From contig VSMX01000003.1 in assembly GCA_009773975.1 (NCBI GenBank), forward strand, positions 1 through 32,560: a stretch of 32,560 bases of DNA. Reading direction: 5' to 3'. This document shows positions 8,006-16,413 of this stretch, one piece after another. Within the stretch, counting starts at the first letter, position 1, and each line of letters opens with the position of its first letter. The stretch comes from Desulfovibrio sp. (GTDB lineage: Bacteria > Desulfobacterota > Desulfovibrionia > Desulfovibrionales > Desulfovibrionaceae). The notes beneath the pieces were generated by a model, which was not told the DNA's origin, ran no database searches, and saw only the letters and a list, made by a program, of their open reading frames with translations. A program made the position numbers and the translations under genes.

Positions 8006-8061
8006 CGCGCGAGAATATCTCGAGGCAAACTTGCTTTGCCGTTAAGAGATATTCTCATGCG
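8006..8061 (+). repeat. Nested hairpin upstream of rsmG
   Basis: GAGAATATCTC (8011-8021) pairs perfectly with GAGATATTCTC (8046-8056). Inside, GGCAAA (8023-8028) pairs with TTTGCC (8034-8039) round a five-base loop. Outer bases CGCG and TGCG (8006-8009, 8058-8061) extend the stem after one mismatch. Upstream CTTTGC/GCAAAG (7991-8004) could compete with the inner stem. It could act as an operator or leader structure for rsmG-pglB; there is no T-tract. Confidence 0.75.
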
Positions 8062-8066
8062 TAAAA

Positions 8067-8075
8067 TGCTATAGG
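8067..8075 (+). promoter_or_regulatory. Possible extended -10 promoter of rsmG
   Basis: TGC-TATAGG (8067-8075) resembles an extended -10. The preceding bases give AAAATGCTATA, an 11-mer also found at the xerC/D promoter. The transcript would begin about 10 bases before the rsmG ATG. No good -35 is visible, and the right arm of the nested hairpin occupies that place. Confidence 0.35.
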
Positions 8076-8091
8076 TGCGTGGCGCAAGCCC

Positions 8092-8745
8092 ATGAAAAAA
8101 GCCAAAACCTCGTCCGGCACCGCGGAACTGGTTGCCAAATTTGCGGAAGGCCTGCCTGCGGAACTAATGCCGCAAATTGCCTGGCAGGACAAGCTGGTCC
8201 TTTACCTGGATCGTCTGGCAGCCTATAACCGGTCTTTCAACCTGGTGGGGCCGGAAAATATCGCGGACATTCTGGCAAGCCTTGTGCCGGACAGTTTTCA
8301 GCTCGCGGCCATGCTTGCGCGGCTGCCGCTGCCGGAAAATCCGCTGGCCCTGGATTGCGGAGCCGGGGCCGGCCTTCCCGGCATACCCTTGAGGATGATC
8401 TGGCAGCCGGGTAAATACACCATGATCGAACAGCGCCGCAAAAGGGCGCTTTTTCTCGAGAATGTGCTTGCGGAGCTGCATTTGCCGGGCACAGGCGTTT
8501 TCGCGGGGGATGCTTTTAAAGTCGCGGAACCGGCCGATCTGATCATTTCCCGGGCCTGGATGCCCGTGCCAAAAATTCTGGATTACTGCGCGGCGCGCCT
8601 GGCGGACGGCGGTTTTGCGATAATTTTTGCCCGGGACGCGGCCCTGCCTGTACATGCTGACTTTGAAAATTTTCTGGAAATTGAATATTCTTCGCCAACG
8701 GGCAAGAGAAAAATCCGGGCGGCAAGACGTGGCAGGCGAATTTAA
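8092..8745 (+). CDS. rsmG: 16S rRNA (guanine(527)-N7)-methyltransferase
   Basis: 217 residues with the RsmG/GidB pattern: NRSFNLVGPENIADILASLV before the catalytic domain, the SAM-binding loop DCGAGAGLPGIPLRM (about 89-103), EQRRKRALFLENV after it, and an ISRAW segment at the position of the RsmG ARA motif. It methylates N7 of G527 in 16S rRNA. The ATG at 8092 is the first after the intergenic hairpins; no strong ribosome-binding site precedes it and a short leader is likely. It ends in a basic tail (KRKIRAARRGRRI) that overlaps the pglB start, so the two genes are probably co-translated. Confidence 0.9.
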   Translation: MKKAKTSSGTAELVAKFAEGLPAELMPQIAWQDKLVLYLDRLAAYNRSFNLVGPENIADILASLVPDSFQLAAMLARLPLPENPLALDCGAGAGLPGIPLRMIWQPGKYTMIEQRRKRALFLENVLAELHLPGTGVFAGDAFKVAEPADLIISRAWMPVPKILDYCAARLADGGFAIIFARDAALPVHADFENFLEIEYSSPTGKRKIRAARRGRRI

Positions 8746-10942
8746 TTTACAGACGGCAGAAGCGCGCTGGCAGGCGATTCTTTGCGTGCTGGCCACCATT
8801 TTGCTCGCGTTCTGCATCAGGCTGATTGAATGGCCTTCCTGGCAGAATCCCGAATACCGTTATGGCGGAGAAATGCTTCTGGCTACCAATGACGCCTATC
8901 ACTGGCTTGCCGGGGCCGTTGGTTTCGGCCTGGCCAGGGATCATCCAATGGCGGAGATGCTGCGTCTGAGCGCCTGGATTCTAAATCTTGAGCCGGCAAA
9001 TGTGGCCTTCTGGTATCCGCCCTTTCTGGCCAGCATCCTGGCCGGGCTGGTCGCTTTCTGGGCCTGGATTTTGGGGGGTGGCGCATGTTCCATGGCCGCC
9101 GGCCTGATGGCTTCGATTGCCCCTGGCTTTTTGGCCAGGACGCTTCTTGGCTATTACGATACCGATCTTGTAACCCTGCTTTTTCCGCTTTTGATGGTTC
9201 TGGGGCCGGCGCTGTTCTGCCTCAAGTTTTTCCTGACGCACAAAGAAATTGCATTGGCCATTTTCGGGCGCGCGGCAGCGCAAAAACCGGGAACTTCCCA
9301 TCTATCCTGGCGTTGGGGCGTCTTGCTGGCAATTTTTGGCCTGATAACCTTTTTCAGCCTTTCCTGGCATTCGGTTTTTCCCTATCTTTGCAGGTTCAAT
9401 GTCGCCTTTTTTGTCCTGCTTGCCCTTGCGCTTTCCCCCACGCAATCCAGACGGCGCAACCTGGCCGCTTCCCTGTGCTATTGCCTCCCGGCGCTGACAG
9501 GCTTGCCGGGCTTGCTTTATCCCGCCATATTCATCGTTTTCCTGGCTAGTCCCAAAAGGGAAAAATGGAAAAAACTTTTTTATAATCCCTGGATTTTGCT
9601 GTTGTTTTTCATTGTTCTTGTCTATTTTTCCGGACGTGGTGAAATTGCCCAGACCATCATCAGCCATGCCAATGCCTATCTCAAGCGCGGTGCGGACACC
9701 CTCGTTTCCGGCGCGAACACGCTGGTTTATCCATCTGTGGCGCAAAGCATTATCGAAGTTCAGGATTTGGGCCTGGCCGCGCTTTTTCCATATTTTCATC
9801 CCTGGCAGGAAGGCGCCATTGCCGGGCTGCTCGGATTTTTCTGGCTGATGTACAAAAAGCCGGCCACAATTTTTCTTTTGCCCCTGCTGGCGCTTGGCTT
9901 GCTTAGCCAGAAGCTTGGCGGCAGGATGGTCATGTTTGGCGCTCCAATTGTGGCTTTGGGCTTTGCCTTGCCGGCCTGCTGGCTTGTAATTTCAGTTTTT
10001 CGCGGCAAAAAGAAAACATGGGCCCCGGCCATTTGCTGCGTTGCCCTGTTATGCGGCATGGTCGCGCCATATCTTGACATGATACCGGCATTATCGCAGG
10101 GACCGAGCATTGGGCGCCGCCATGCCGAGGCCCTGGCCAGGGCAGGAAAAATAACGCCGCCGGACGCCATGCTCTGGCTGTGGTGGGATTTTGGCTATGC
10201 CGCCCATTATTTCGCGCGCAGGCAGACGATTTGCGACGGGGCCAGGCATTCCGGCCCTTCCCTTTATCTGCCGGCTGCCGTCTATGCCACGGACAATGCG
10301 CGTTTTGCGCGCCAGATTATAGCCCAGGCGGCCAAATCCGGGCCGGAAGCCGGGGATTTTTTCAAGGGACTGAACGCGGACAGGGCCCAGGAACTTTTGA
10401 ATATTTTGAGGAGCAAGGGAACGCCGCTTGTCGAGAGCAACGGGCGGCAATATATTGTGGCCAGCTTCGAGAATTTGCGCCTGGGTTTCTGGATCAGCAA
10501 CTATGGATCGTGGAATTTCATAACGCGTGGCGGGGAAGGGGGGGCGCTGTCAATCCTGCCCCAGGCTCTTTCCTATCAGCTGAAAACTGGCCAGGTGCGG
10601 CTGGACGAAAGCGACAATATTATTTTCCCCACATCCATCAATGTTTTTGAAACTTCGGGGCTGATTCTAAAGAATTATTTTCAGGAATGGTTTGACAGCC
10701 ACCGCAGGGCCACGCAGGCCGAAGCGGAAGCCTGGCTTGCAACGAGGCGCAATATAAATTTTCTGCTCAACCGCGTTACGGATGAAAAAATCGCCGCGGA
10801 TCAGACAATATATAATTCCATGCTCGCGCAGCTTCTGGTCTGCGATCCCAGGGACCCTGCCATTGCCCCATATTTTCGCCTTGTCTATGACAATGTTTTC
10901 GCCCGCGTCTGGGAGGTTTTGCCGGCAAAGGCAATGTATTAG
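8729..10942 (+). CDS. pglB: STT3/PglB-type oligosaccharyltransferase
   Basis: About 737 residues: many TM helices over the first ~450, then a periplasmic C-terminal domain. Hallmarks of PglB are visible: an Asp in the first loop (TNDAYHW), LLGYYDTDLVTLL corresponding to the GYYDTD loop, AQSIIEVQDL corresponding to the catalytic Glu of external loop 5, and the signature WWDFG at about 485-489. The enzyme transfers a lipid-linked glycan to Asn in N-x-S/T sequons at the periplasmic face. The frame is open further up (ATG at 8627 and 8654). GTG 8729 is preferred because it leaves a short cytoplasmic N-terminus before the first helix and only 17 bp overlap with rsmG; the start is uncertain. No other pgl genes are nearby. 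Confidence 0.87.
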   Translation: MAGEFNLQTAEARWQAILCVLATILLAFCIRLIEWPSWQNPEYRYGGEMLLATNDAYHWLAGAVGFGLARDHPMAEMLRLSAWILNLEPANVAFWYPPFLASILAGLVAFWAWILGGGACSMAAGLMASIAPGFLARTLLGYYDTDLVTLLFPLLMVLGPALFCLKFFLTHKEIALAIFGRAAAQKPGTSHLSWRWGVLLAIFGLITFFSLSWHSVFPYLCRFNVAFFVLLALALSPTQSRRRNLAASLCYCLPALTGLPGLLYPAIFIVFLASPKREKWKKLFYNPWILLLFFIVLVYFSGRGEIAQTIISHANAYLKRGADTLVSGANTLVYPSVAQSIIEVQDLGLAALFPYFHPWQEGAIAGLLGFFWLMYKKPATIFLLPLLALGLLSQKLGGRMVMFGAPIVALGFALPACWLVISVFRGKKKTWAPAICCVALLCGMVAPYLDMIPALSQGPSIGRRHAEALARAGKITPPDAMLWLWWDFGYAAHYFARRQTICDGARHSGPSLYLPAAVYATDNARFARQIIAQAAKSGPEAGDFFKGLNADRAQELLNILRSKGTPLVESNGRQYIVASFENLRLGFWISNYGSWNFITRGGEGGALSILPQALSYQLKTGQVRLDESDNIIFPTSINVFETSGLILKNYFQEWFDSHRRATQAEAEAWLATRRNINFLLNRVTDEKIAADQTIYNSMLAQLLVCDPRDPAIAPYFRLVYDNVFARVWEVLPAKAMY

Positions 10943-10969
10943 GGCATCATTGTCGGTAGGCAAATAAAA

Positions 10970-11003
10970 AGCCCCCTCTTTTGCGCTGATAAAAGAAGGG
11001 GCT
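10970..11003 (-). terminator. Intrinsic terminator between convergent genes
   Basis: AGCCCCCTCTTTT (10970-10982) and AAAAGAAGGGGCT (10991-11003) form a 13-bp stem with one mismatch and an eight-base loop. On the minus strand it is followed by TTTTTATTT, so it terminates the gene at 11060-11560. It may also slow transcription leaving pglB. Confidence 0.85.
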
Positions 11004-11059
11004 GGCCCGGGAGGTTTATTGGGCCTTGATTGGAATTTCAGGGTATTCTGGCAAATTTG

Positions 11060-11560
11060 TTATTTTTCGCATTGTTGCCATTTTTTCGCCAGGATTTCTG
11101 TCAAATCAGCGGCTTCCGGCGCGTTGCCCAGGCCGCGAATTGCGAACACGGCCCAGGGAGCTTCCTCGCAGCTCTGGCTCGCCTTTGCAAAAATATTTTT
11201 CAGGGCCCTGTTCTTGTCGTCCTGCAGGCGCATCAGCACCGCAGCCGCGCAGGCAGCGTCAAAGCGCTTTTGCGCCAGCGCACTGTCAATTATGGAAGCC
11301 AGCATGTAATCCTTGGCCTCTGGCGCCGCAAAACCGCTGGCCGCGCTTACCATTTGCTCCTTCCAGTCCTTGCCTTCCGGCTTATCCAGATCAATCTTGC
11401 GATTTTTGGCAAGCTCAAGCAGGGATTGCGGAATTTCCGGAAGATTCGGACCGGCTGGCAGCATGAACCGGCCAACAAGCGCTATCAGGATAATTGCTCC
11501 ACAAAAAATCAGGGGTATTTTCCACCCTGTCGCCTTGGCGTCTGGCTTCATTGCTTTCAT
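11060..11560 (-). CDS. Single-pass membrane protein of unknown function
   Basis: The family is not recognised. From ATG 11560 (MKAMKPDAK) the product has 166 residues. It has a short basic N-terminus, one TM helix (IPLIFCGAIILIALVGRFML, about 14-33), then a helical, Lys/Glu/Ala-rich domain, probably periplasmic. That domain has three Cys (DAACAA, QSCEEA, QQCEK) and a stretch ending ILAKKWQQCEK. ATG 11551 is an equally possible start; the longer frame to 11596 looks less natural. No ribosome-binding site is obvious. It lies alone downstream of the lacI-type gene, with an AT-rich gap of about 100 bp, and ends at a strong terminator. Confidence 0.6.
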   Translation of the reverse strand: MKAMKPDAKATGWKIPLIFCGAIILIALVGRFMLPAGPNLPEIPQSLLELAKNRKIDLDKPEGKDWKEQMVSAASGFAAPEAKDYMLASIIDSALAQKRFDAACAAAVLMRLQDDKNRALKNIFAKASQSCEEAPWAVFAIRGLGNAPEAADLTEILAKKWQQCEK

Positions 11561-11661
11561 TTTTTCTATTGTATGCCAGGGAAAAATCCGGGGCAAGTTG
11601 CGGGGCGCTTTTCGATAAAATAATTGTTTAAAAATTATTTAAATTTTTAATTAATTTGTAT

Positions 11662-12714
11662 TTACAGGGGACCTGTCGAAGTCCTGCGGATGAGTTCGGG
11701 CTGTATGTCCATGCGGATCAGGGCATTTTGCGTGCCGTCCCTGCCTGTCATTTTTGAATGCAGAATCTGGAAGGCAAGGTGGGCGTTCTTGACCATAAAG
11801 TGTTCCACGCTTGTCAGGCTGACGCCGGCAAGATCTGATGGAAAATCATTGTCGCAGCCGCAAACGCTGAAATCCAGCGGAATTTTTTTGCCAGCTTCGT
11901 TCATGGCATCAAGTATTCCGTAAGCTATCATGTCGTTGAGACCTACAAGGGCCGTGATATCGGAAAATCTGTTTTTCAGGAGTTCCTGGGTGATTTGCTG
12001 GCCAAGGTAGCGTTCCATTCTCACATTGTCGCGCATCATGGCCGGATTGACAAAATTGGTGAGCAGCGAGAGCGCCCCATCCGGACAAACTTCCGCCCAG
12101 GTGTTTTTCAGGCCCTCGTAGCGGATTTTTCGGGCGTGGATAGCCTCAAAGCCTGGCGTTGCTATGCAGGCAATGTTTTTGTGGCCCAGTTGGGCCAGAT
12201 GCGCGGCAACCAGGGAGCCGGCCTTGTAATTGTGCAGTTCCACAAAATCTACAGGCAGGCATTCTTCCCTGTCCGAAATGACAACAATGGGGAGGGCGGA
12301 GGCGATTTTATCCAGGATGTTTCTGGACTGCGGCATCATGGTGAAGATTATGCCGCCAATATCCGATTCGGCCATCACCTTGAGGATGCGCCCCTCAAGC
12401 TCGGCATCGTTATAGGTTGTGTGAACGAGAATATTGCAATGCGACTGGGAGGCGGCAATCTGCACGGCCTGGACAACTGCCGAATAATAGTTGTTGAGTA
12501 AAAACGGGCAGACTACCATGATTGTGCGCCGGCTGAAAAGCGTTACCCGGCGGCTTACGCCCGTGTAACCCATTTCCGCGGCTGTTTCCCTGACAAGGCG
12601 GATTGTTTCCTCCGAAAAGGAAACATCGGTGCGCCTGGCCAGGATCATGGAAATTGTGGCCTGGGAAAGGCCGGTTTTCCGACTCAAGTCAGCCAGGGTA
12701 ATTTTTTGCTTCAT
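11662..12714 (-). CDS. LacI-family transcriptional regulator
   Basis: 350 residues. Residues 5-25 are a LacI helix-turn-helix (ITLADLSRKTGLSQATISMIL) followed by the usual hinge. The rest is a periplasmic-binding-protein-like effector domain, with blocks such as GGIIFTMMP, PIVVISD, GHKNIACI, ALVGLNDMIAYGILDAM and SVCGCDNDF. It should bind an operator as a dimer and respond to a small molecule, probably a sugar or nucleoside. Its ATG overlaps the stop of the DnaJC28-type gene by four bases, so it is made from the mutS transcript. No transport or sugar genes adjoin it, so the regulon cannot be guessed from context. Confidence 0.93.
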   Translation of the reverse strand: MKQKITLADLSRKTGLSQATISMILARRTDVSFSEETIRLVRETAAEMGYTGVSRRVTLFSRRTIMVVCPFLLNNYYSAVVQAVQIAASQSHCNILVHTTYNDAELEGRILKVMAESDIGGIIFTMMPQSRNILDKIASALPIVVISDREECLPVDFVELHNYKAGSLVAAHLAQLGHKNIACIATPGFEAIHARKIRYEGLKNTWAEVCPDGALSLLTNFVNPAMMRDNVRMERYLGQQITQELLKNRFSDITALVGLNDMIAYGILDAMNEAGKKIPLDFSVCGCDNDFPSDLAGVSLTSVEHFMVKNAHLAFQILHSKMTGRDGTQNALIRMDIQPELIRRTSTGPL

Positions 12715-13109
12715 TTCGCTTCGTTATTGTTCCGGGCAAGCTTTTTCAGCAAATTTTCATAATAGGGATCGTTTTCATCCAGGCGCACATGGCGATTGTG
12801 GCGCGTCTGCAGGCGCATTATCAAAAATTGCGCTTTCCGGGCCAGCGCTATTCTTTCACCTTCGTCCGGGCAATTTTCCAGCAAATCGGCAAGCTTGTTG
12901 ATTTCCTTCCGCTCCTCGATTTCCGGCGGCAGGCAGCCTGCATTTTTCAGGATCTTGTAAGCCATGCGCAAATCTTCGGGGATATTGCTGTCATCTTCAA
13001 ATTCAAGCGGTTTGCCCATGCCCGGCAAATTGTCGAATTCCCCGTTTTGCTGCGCTTCGCGGATGCGGTTTTCGGCAATGATCTGGATGGCGGAAAATGG
13101 CGAAATCAT
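12711..13109 (-). CDS. DUF1992 / DnaJC28-type conserved domain protein
   Basis: 132 residues. The N-terminal half matches the DUF1992 core shared with DnaJ homologue subfamily C member 28: IAENRIREAQQNGEFDNLPG, then GMGKPLEFEDDSNIPEDLRM and the ILKNAGCLPPEIEERKEI block. The C-terminal half is charged and helical, ending RNNNEAK. No J-domain HPD motif is present, so it is not a canonical DnaJ co-chaperone. It is joined by ATGA overlaps both to mutS upstream and the lacI-type gene downstream. Function is unknown. Confidence 0.88.
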   Translation of the reverse strand: MISPFSAIQIIAENRIREAQQNGEFDNLPGMGKPLEFEDDSNIPEDLRMAYKILKNAGCLPPEIEERKEINKLADLLENCPDEGERIALARKAQFLIMRLQTRHNRHVRLDENDPYYENLLKKLARNNNEAK

Positions 13110-15745
13110 GCTTTTTTATCAATAGCCGTTTGCAGGGCCTTTTTGAGGGCGGCCAGAATTTCCCGGCTCAAATCGGGATTGATGTTTTCCGGTGCGAGAT
13201 CAAGCAGCTTTTTCACGGCCGGGTTTTTGCCCAGTGCATCCAGTTTGGCGTCCGCGCTTTTTGCGGCTCCCAAATGCTCGAGCCCGGGCAACGACAGGCT
13301 GGCCGCGTTGAAAACACGCGCCCTGGCGCCGCTCCTGTCCTTTTCCAGGTTTTGCAGGATAACCCGCGCGCGCTGCACAACAGGATAGGGTACGCCTGCA
13401 AGGCGCGCAACCTCGACGCCGTAGCTTTTGTCCGCTGGCCCGGGGATAAGCTTGTGCAAAAACAGAATTTCGCCATTGCTTTCGCGGATGGCGATATTCA
13501 TTGTGAAGATACCGTCCAGGCAGTTTTCCAGGGCTGTCAGCTCATGATAATGGGTGGCAAAAAGCGTGCGCAGCTGACCCTGGGCACGGCCAGCGAGATT
13601 TTCCACAACAGCCCAGGCCAGGGCAACGCCATCGTATGTGCTTGTGCCGCGGCCTATTTCATCAAGAATGACAAGGCTGCGGCGCGTTGCCTGGCGCAGG
13701 ATGCGGGCGGTTTCCATCATTTCGACCATGAAGGTGCTTTGCCCCTGGGCCAGATTGTCGGAAGCGCCCACGCGGCTGAAAAGCCTGTCGCAAAGGCCGA
13801 TCACCGCGCTCTTTACCGGCGCCATCGAACCCATTTGCGCAAGAATGCAGATAATGGCCGCCTGGCGCAAAATGGTTGACTTGCCGGCCATGTTGGGGCC
13901 TGTAAGCAGGCAAAGTCTTCTGGATTCGTCCATGCGCAGGTCGTTGGGCACAAAATTGCCGCGGCCAATTATCGATTCGACAACAGGATGCCGGCCTTCT
14001 TCAATCTGGATTTCGGATTTGTCCGAAAGCTCCGGCATCGCCCAGACATTGCGGCGCCCGCATTCCGCCAGGCCCTGCCAGTAATCCACATGACCCAGAA
14101 GCGCGGCCATGTGCATCAGGCGGTCGCGTTGGCGGGCGATATGGTCGCGCAAATCCTGGTACATGTCGTATTCAAGCTGTTTGCGCTGCTCCTCGGCATT
14201 GAGGATTTTCGATTCCAGGCTTTTGAGCTCTTCTGTAGTAAAGCGTTCCCCGTTGGCCAGCGTCTGGCGGCGGATAAAGCGTTCGGGCAGATCCTGGTTT
14301 TTGCCTACTTCGTAATAATAGCCGAAAACGCGGTTGAAGCCCATTTTCAGCCGCTGGATGCCGGTTTCGGCGCGTTCCTTTTCCAGCAGGGCGTCAAGTT
14401 CCTCCTCGCCGTGCAGGCAATGGCGCAAAAGCTCGTCCAGAGCCGCATTGAAACCTCTCCTGAAGATGCCGCCGTCATTGACCGTATTTGGCGGCTCGTC
14501 CACCAGCGCGTCCTGGAGAAGCTTTGCCGCGTCTTCCAGGTCATCCCAGCCGGAAAGCAGCCTGGCGACAACAGGCGGCAGCGCGTCCTTGCCTGTTGAC
14601 AAAAGCTGGCGTATTTGCGGCAGAATGGCCAGGCTCTGGCGCAGGGCGATAAAATCTGCCGGCCGGCAGCGGTTGAGGCAAATGCGGGTGGTGATACGCT
14701 CGATGTCGCTGACAGTTTCCAGGCATTTGCGCAAACTGGCGCGGCGTTTGTCGTCGTCATGCAAAAAAATGACTGCCTGCTGGGTGCCGAGAATTGGCGC
14801 GGCATCCCTGAAAGGCTTGCGGAGCATATCCTCAAGATGGCGGCCACCCATGGGGGTCACGGTATGGTCAACGACATGGCGCAAGGTGCCCTTGCCCTTT
14901 TGGCCATTCAGGCGCTGAAAAATTTCAAGGTTGCGTTCGGTCAGGTCATCGATGATCAGGCATCTGGAAACATCCAGGGGAACAAATGGCAGGAGATGTT
15001 CGGCGCAGCCGGGCTGGGTCTGGTTGAGATAGCGCAAAAGCGCGCCGCAGGCCCGCGCAAGCAGGGGCTTGTCGTCAAGCCCGAGGGAGGCCAGATCCCG
15101 CACGCCCTGGCAGACCTGGAGAGCAGCGCTGGCGCGTCCATCGTCAAAATCGCGCAAATCCAGCTTTTTCTTGCGCATATTGCCGATTGTTTTTGGCAAT
15201 TCCAGGTTTTGCGGCACGAGAAGCTCGGCTGGGGCAAGCTTGCCCACCCACTGCCAAATATCCTCCGGGCGCCGGCTTTCCAGGCCGCTCCATTCGCCGG
15301 TGGAAACATCGGCCCAGGCAAAGGCCGCGCCGCTTTCGCCCACAAATACGGAACCGAGGAAATTGTGCCGTCCGGCCTCGAGATTGAGGTCGTCGAGCAC
15401 GGTGCCTGGCGTGATGACCTGGGTTACGGCGCGTTTGACAATGCCTTTGGCTGCCTTTGGATCTTCTGTCTGCTCGCAGACGGCAATGGAAAAGCCCTTG
15501 TCCACAAGCGTGGCTATGTAGCTTTGGGCCGCATGCCAGGGCACGCCGCACATCGGCGCTGCCCGCGCGCCGTCCTTGCCGCGCTGGGTCAGCACTATCT
15601 GCAGCTCGCGTGAGGCAATCAGGGCATCGTCAAAAAAAAGCTCGTAAAAATCGCCCATACGGAAAAAGAGGAGGGCATCGGGATAATTTTTCTTGATGCC
15701 CAGGTACTGGGCGAACATGGGAGTGGTTTTTTCGGCTTCTTGCAT
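13106..15745 (-). CDS. mutS: DNA mismatch repair protein MutS
   Basis: 879 residues from ATG 15745 (MQEAEKTTPMFAQYL), which aligns with the usual MutS N-terminus; an upstream in-frame ATG at 15763 lies inside a terminator loop. Residues 33-35 (F-Y-E in RMGDFYELF) are the mismatch-stacking motif. Near 615-623 is Walker A GPNMAGKST, followed by Walker B LVILDEIGRGTSTYDG and the ATHYHEL switch. The C-terminal dimer region is present. It recognises mismatches and small loops and recruits MutL using ATP. Its TGA overlaps the start of the DUF1992 gene by four bases. There is no Shine-Dalgarno sequence before the ATG; the preceding 26 bases are an intrinsic terminator. Confidence 0.97.
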   Translation of the reverse strand: MQEAEKTTPMFAQYLGIKKNYPDALLFFRMGDFYELFFDDALIASRELQIVLTQRGKDGARAAPMCGVPWHAAQSYIATLVDKGFSIAVCEQTEDPKAAKGIVKRAVTQVITPGTVLDDLNLEAGRHNFLGSVFVGESGAAFAWADVSTGEWSGLESRRPEDIWQWVGKLAPAELLVPQNLELPKTIGNMRKKKLDLRDFDDGRASAALQVCQGVRDLASLGLDDKPLLARACGALLRYLNQTQPGCAEHLLPFVPLDVSRCLIIDDLTERNLEIFQRLNGQKGKGTLRHVVDHTVTPMGGRHLEDMLRKPFRDAAPILGTQQAVIFLHDDDKRRASLRKCLETVSDIERITTRICLNRCRPADFIALRQSLAILPQIRQLLSTGKDALPPVVARLLSGWDDLEDAAKLLQDALVDEPPNTVNDGGIFRRGFNAALDELLRHCLHGEEELDALLEKERAETGIQRLKMGFNRVFGYYYEVGKNQDLPERFIRRQTLANGERFTTEELKSLESKILNAEEQRKQLEYDMYQDLRDHIARQRDRLMHMAALLGHVDYWQGLAECGRRNVWAMPELSDKSEIQIEEGRHPVVESIIGRGNFVPNDLRMDESRRLCLLTGPNMAGKSTILRQAAIICILAQMGSMAPVKSAVIGLCDRLFSRVGASDNLAQGQSTFMVEMMETARILRQATRRSLVILDEIGRGTSTYDGVALAWAVVENLAGRAQGQLRTLFATHYHELTALENCLDGIFTMNIAIRESNGEILFLHKLIPGPADKSYGVEVARLAGVPYPVVQRARVILQNLEKDRSGARARVFNAASLSLPGLEHLGAAKSADAKLDALGKNPAVKKLLDLAPENINPDLSREILAALKKALQTAIDKKA

Positions 15746-15771
15746 AACAAAAAAGGGCGCCATAGGCGCCC
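15746..15771 (-). terminator. Intrinsic terminator between lapA-like gene and mutS
   Basis: On the minus strand GGGCGCC-TAT-GGCGCCC (15771-15755) is followed at once by TTTTTTGTT (15754-15746). It is a perfect seven-bp GC stem with a T-tract. It ends seven bases after the lapA-like stop and abuts the mutS ATG. Confidence 0.9.
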
Positions 15772-15777
15772 GGATTT

Positions 15778-16230
15778 TCAGGATTGTGCTGTATCCCTTG
15801 GGGCTGCCTCGTCATCTTCGTGCCTGGGAGGAAAAACCGAATCGTCCTTTGGGGAATTCACATCAACCTTTTTTGTGGTGTTGACGGGAATGGCCAGGCT
15901 GGCGGCTTCCTTTGTCTTCTGATCGTCAATGACGCGCTGCAGCTGGGCAACCTGCTTCACAAGCTTGCGGTTTTGGCTGTGGGATTTCATCAGCTTTGCG
16001 GAAACGTTGATGCGATCCCAGATGAGCATGAGCCAGCAAAGCACGGCGCCAACAAAAAAGGCGGCGATAAGCAGGAAATAGAATGGCAACGTGATACTTG
16101 TCATTGGCGGAATGAAGAAAAGATTGAGCGTCATCTGCATTTCCTGCGAAAGCGCCGCCTGGTTCTGGAAAAAGAAGATCAGGCAGAGGAAAATGAAGAC
16201 GGCCAAAATCAGGACCTTGATGTAACGCAT
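15778..16230 (-). CDS. LapA-domain membrane protein (DUF1049)
   Basis: 150 residues from ATG 16230, chosen because GGGAGGAG (about 16234-16242) precedes it; the longer frame to 16320 crosses an inverted repeat. Two TM helices (YIKVLILAVFIFLCLIFFF, and LPFYFLLIAAFFVGAVLCW) flank a short loop containing FQNQ, the arrangement of the LapA family linked to lipopolysaccharide assembly and membrane-associated proteolysis. After the second helix a cytoplasmic coiled coil (Lys/Gln/Leu-rich) and an acidic tail follow. A strong terminator after the gene separates it from mutS. Confidence 0.85.
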   Translation of the reverse strand: MRYIKVLILAVFIFLCLIFFFQNQAALSQEMQMTLNLFFIPPMTSITLPFYFLLIAAFFVGAVLCWLMLIWDRINVSAKLMKSHSQNRKLVKQVAQLQRVIDDQKTKEAASLAIPVNTTKKVDVNSPKDDSVFPPRHEDDEAAPRDTAQS

Positions 16231-16285
16231 AATACTCCTCCCGATGGAAAGATGACAATAGGAAAACCGTTCTATGGCATTTCTT

Positions 16286-16322
16286 GAATGAAAATATCCA
16301 ATTTCATTGAATATTTTCATTC
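16286..16322 (-). repeat. 12-bp inverted repeat with CAATGAAATTG loop
   Basis: GAATGAAAATAT and its perfect complement (16286-16297 and 16311-16322) flank a 13-base loop. Read on the minus strand, the loop contains CAATGAAATTG, identical to the core of the loop at 7946-7986 although the stems are unrelated in sequence. It lies between the dispersed element at 16321-16403 and the lapA-like gene. Confidence 0.8.
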
Positions 16323-16403
16323 ATCCACAAGTTTCTTTGTGGTTTGAGACCTCCGCGGGCGCAAGACGCAAAGCCCTGAAAGGCTTTATTGCCAATTTTG
16401 TTA
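16321..16403. repeat. Dispersed intergenic element, copy A (internally deleted)
   Basis: The left 33 bp match copy B (17041-17073) at 26 of 33 positions. The right 50 bp (16354-16403) match B 17126-17175 at 41 of 50. The 52 bp between them in B are absent. The right part holds a conserved hairpin (AAAGCC/GGCTTT). The copy lies between the HIT gene stop and the lapA-like gene. Confidence 0.8.
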
Positions 16404-16413
16404 CGCAAACGCT

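Noticed and set aside
7946..8061. Intrinsic terminator after the Hsp70-like gene
   Set aside because: Both hairpins lack a downstream T-tract, so they are reported as structured repeats instead.
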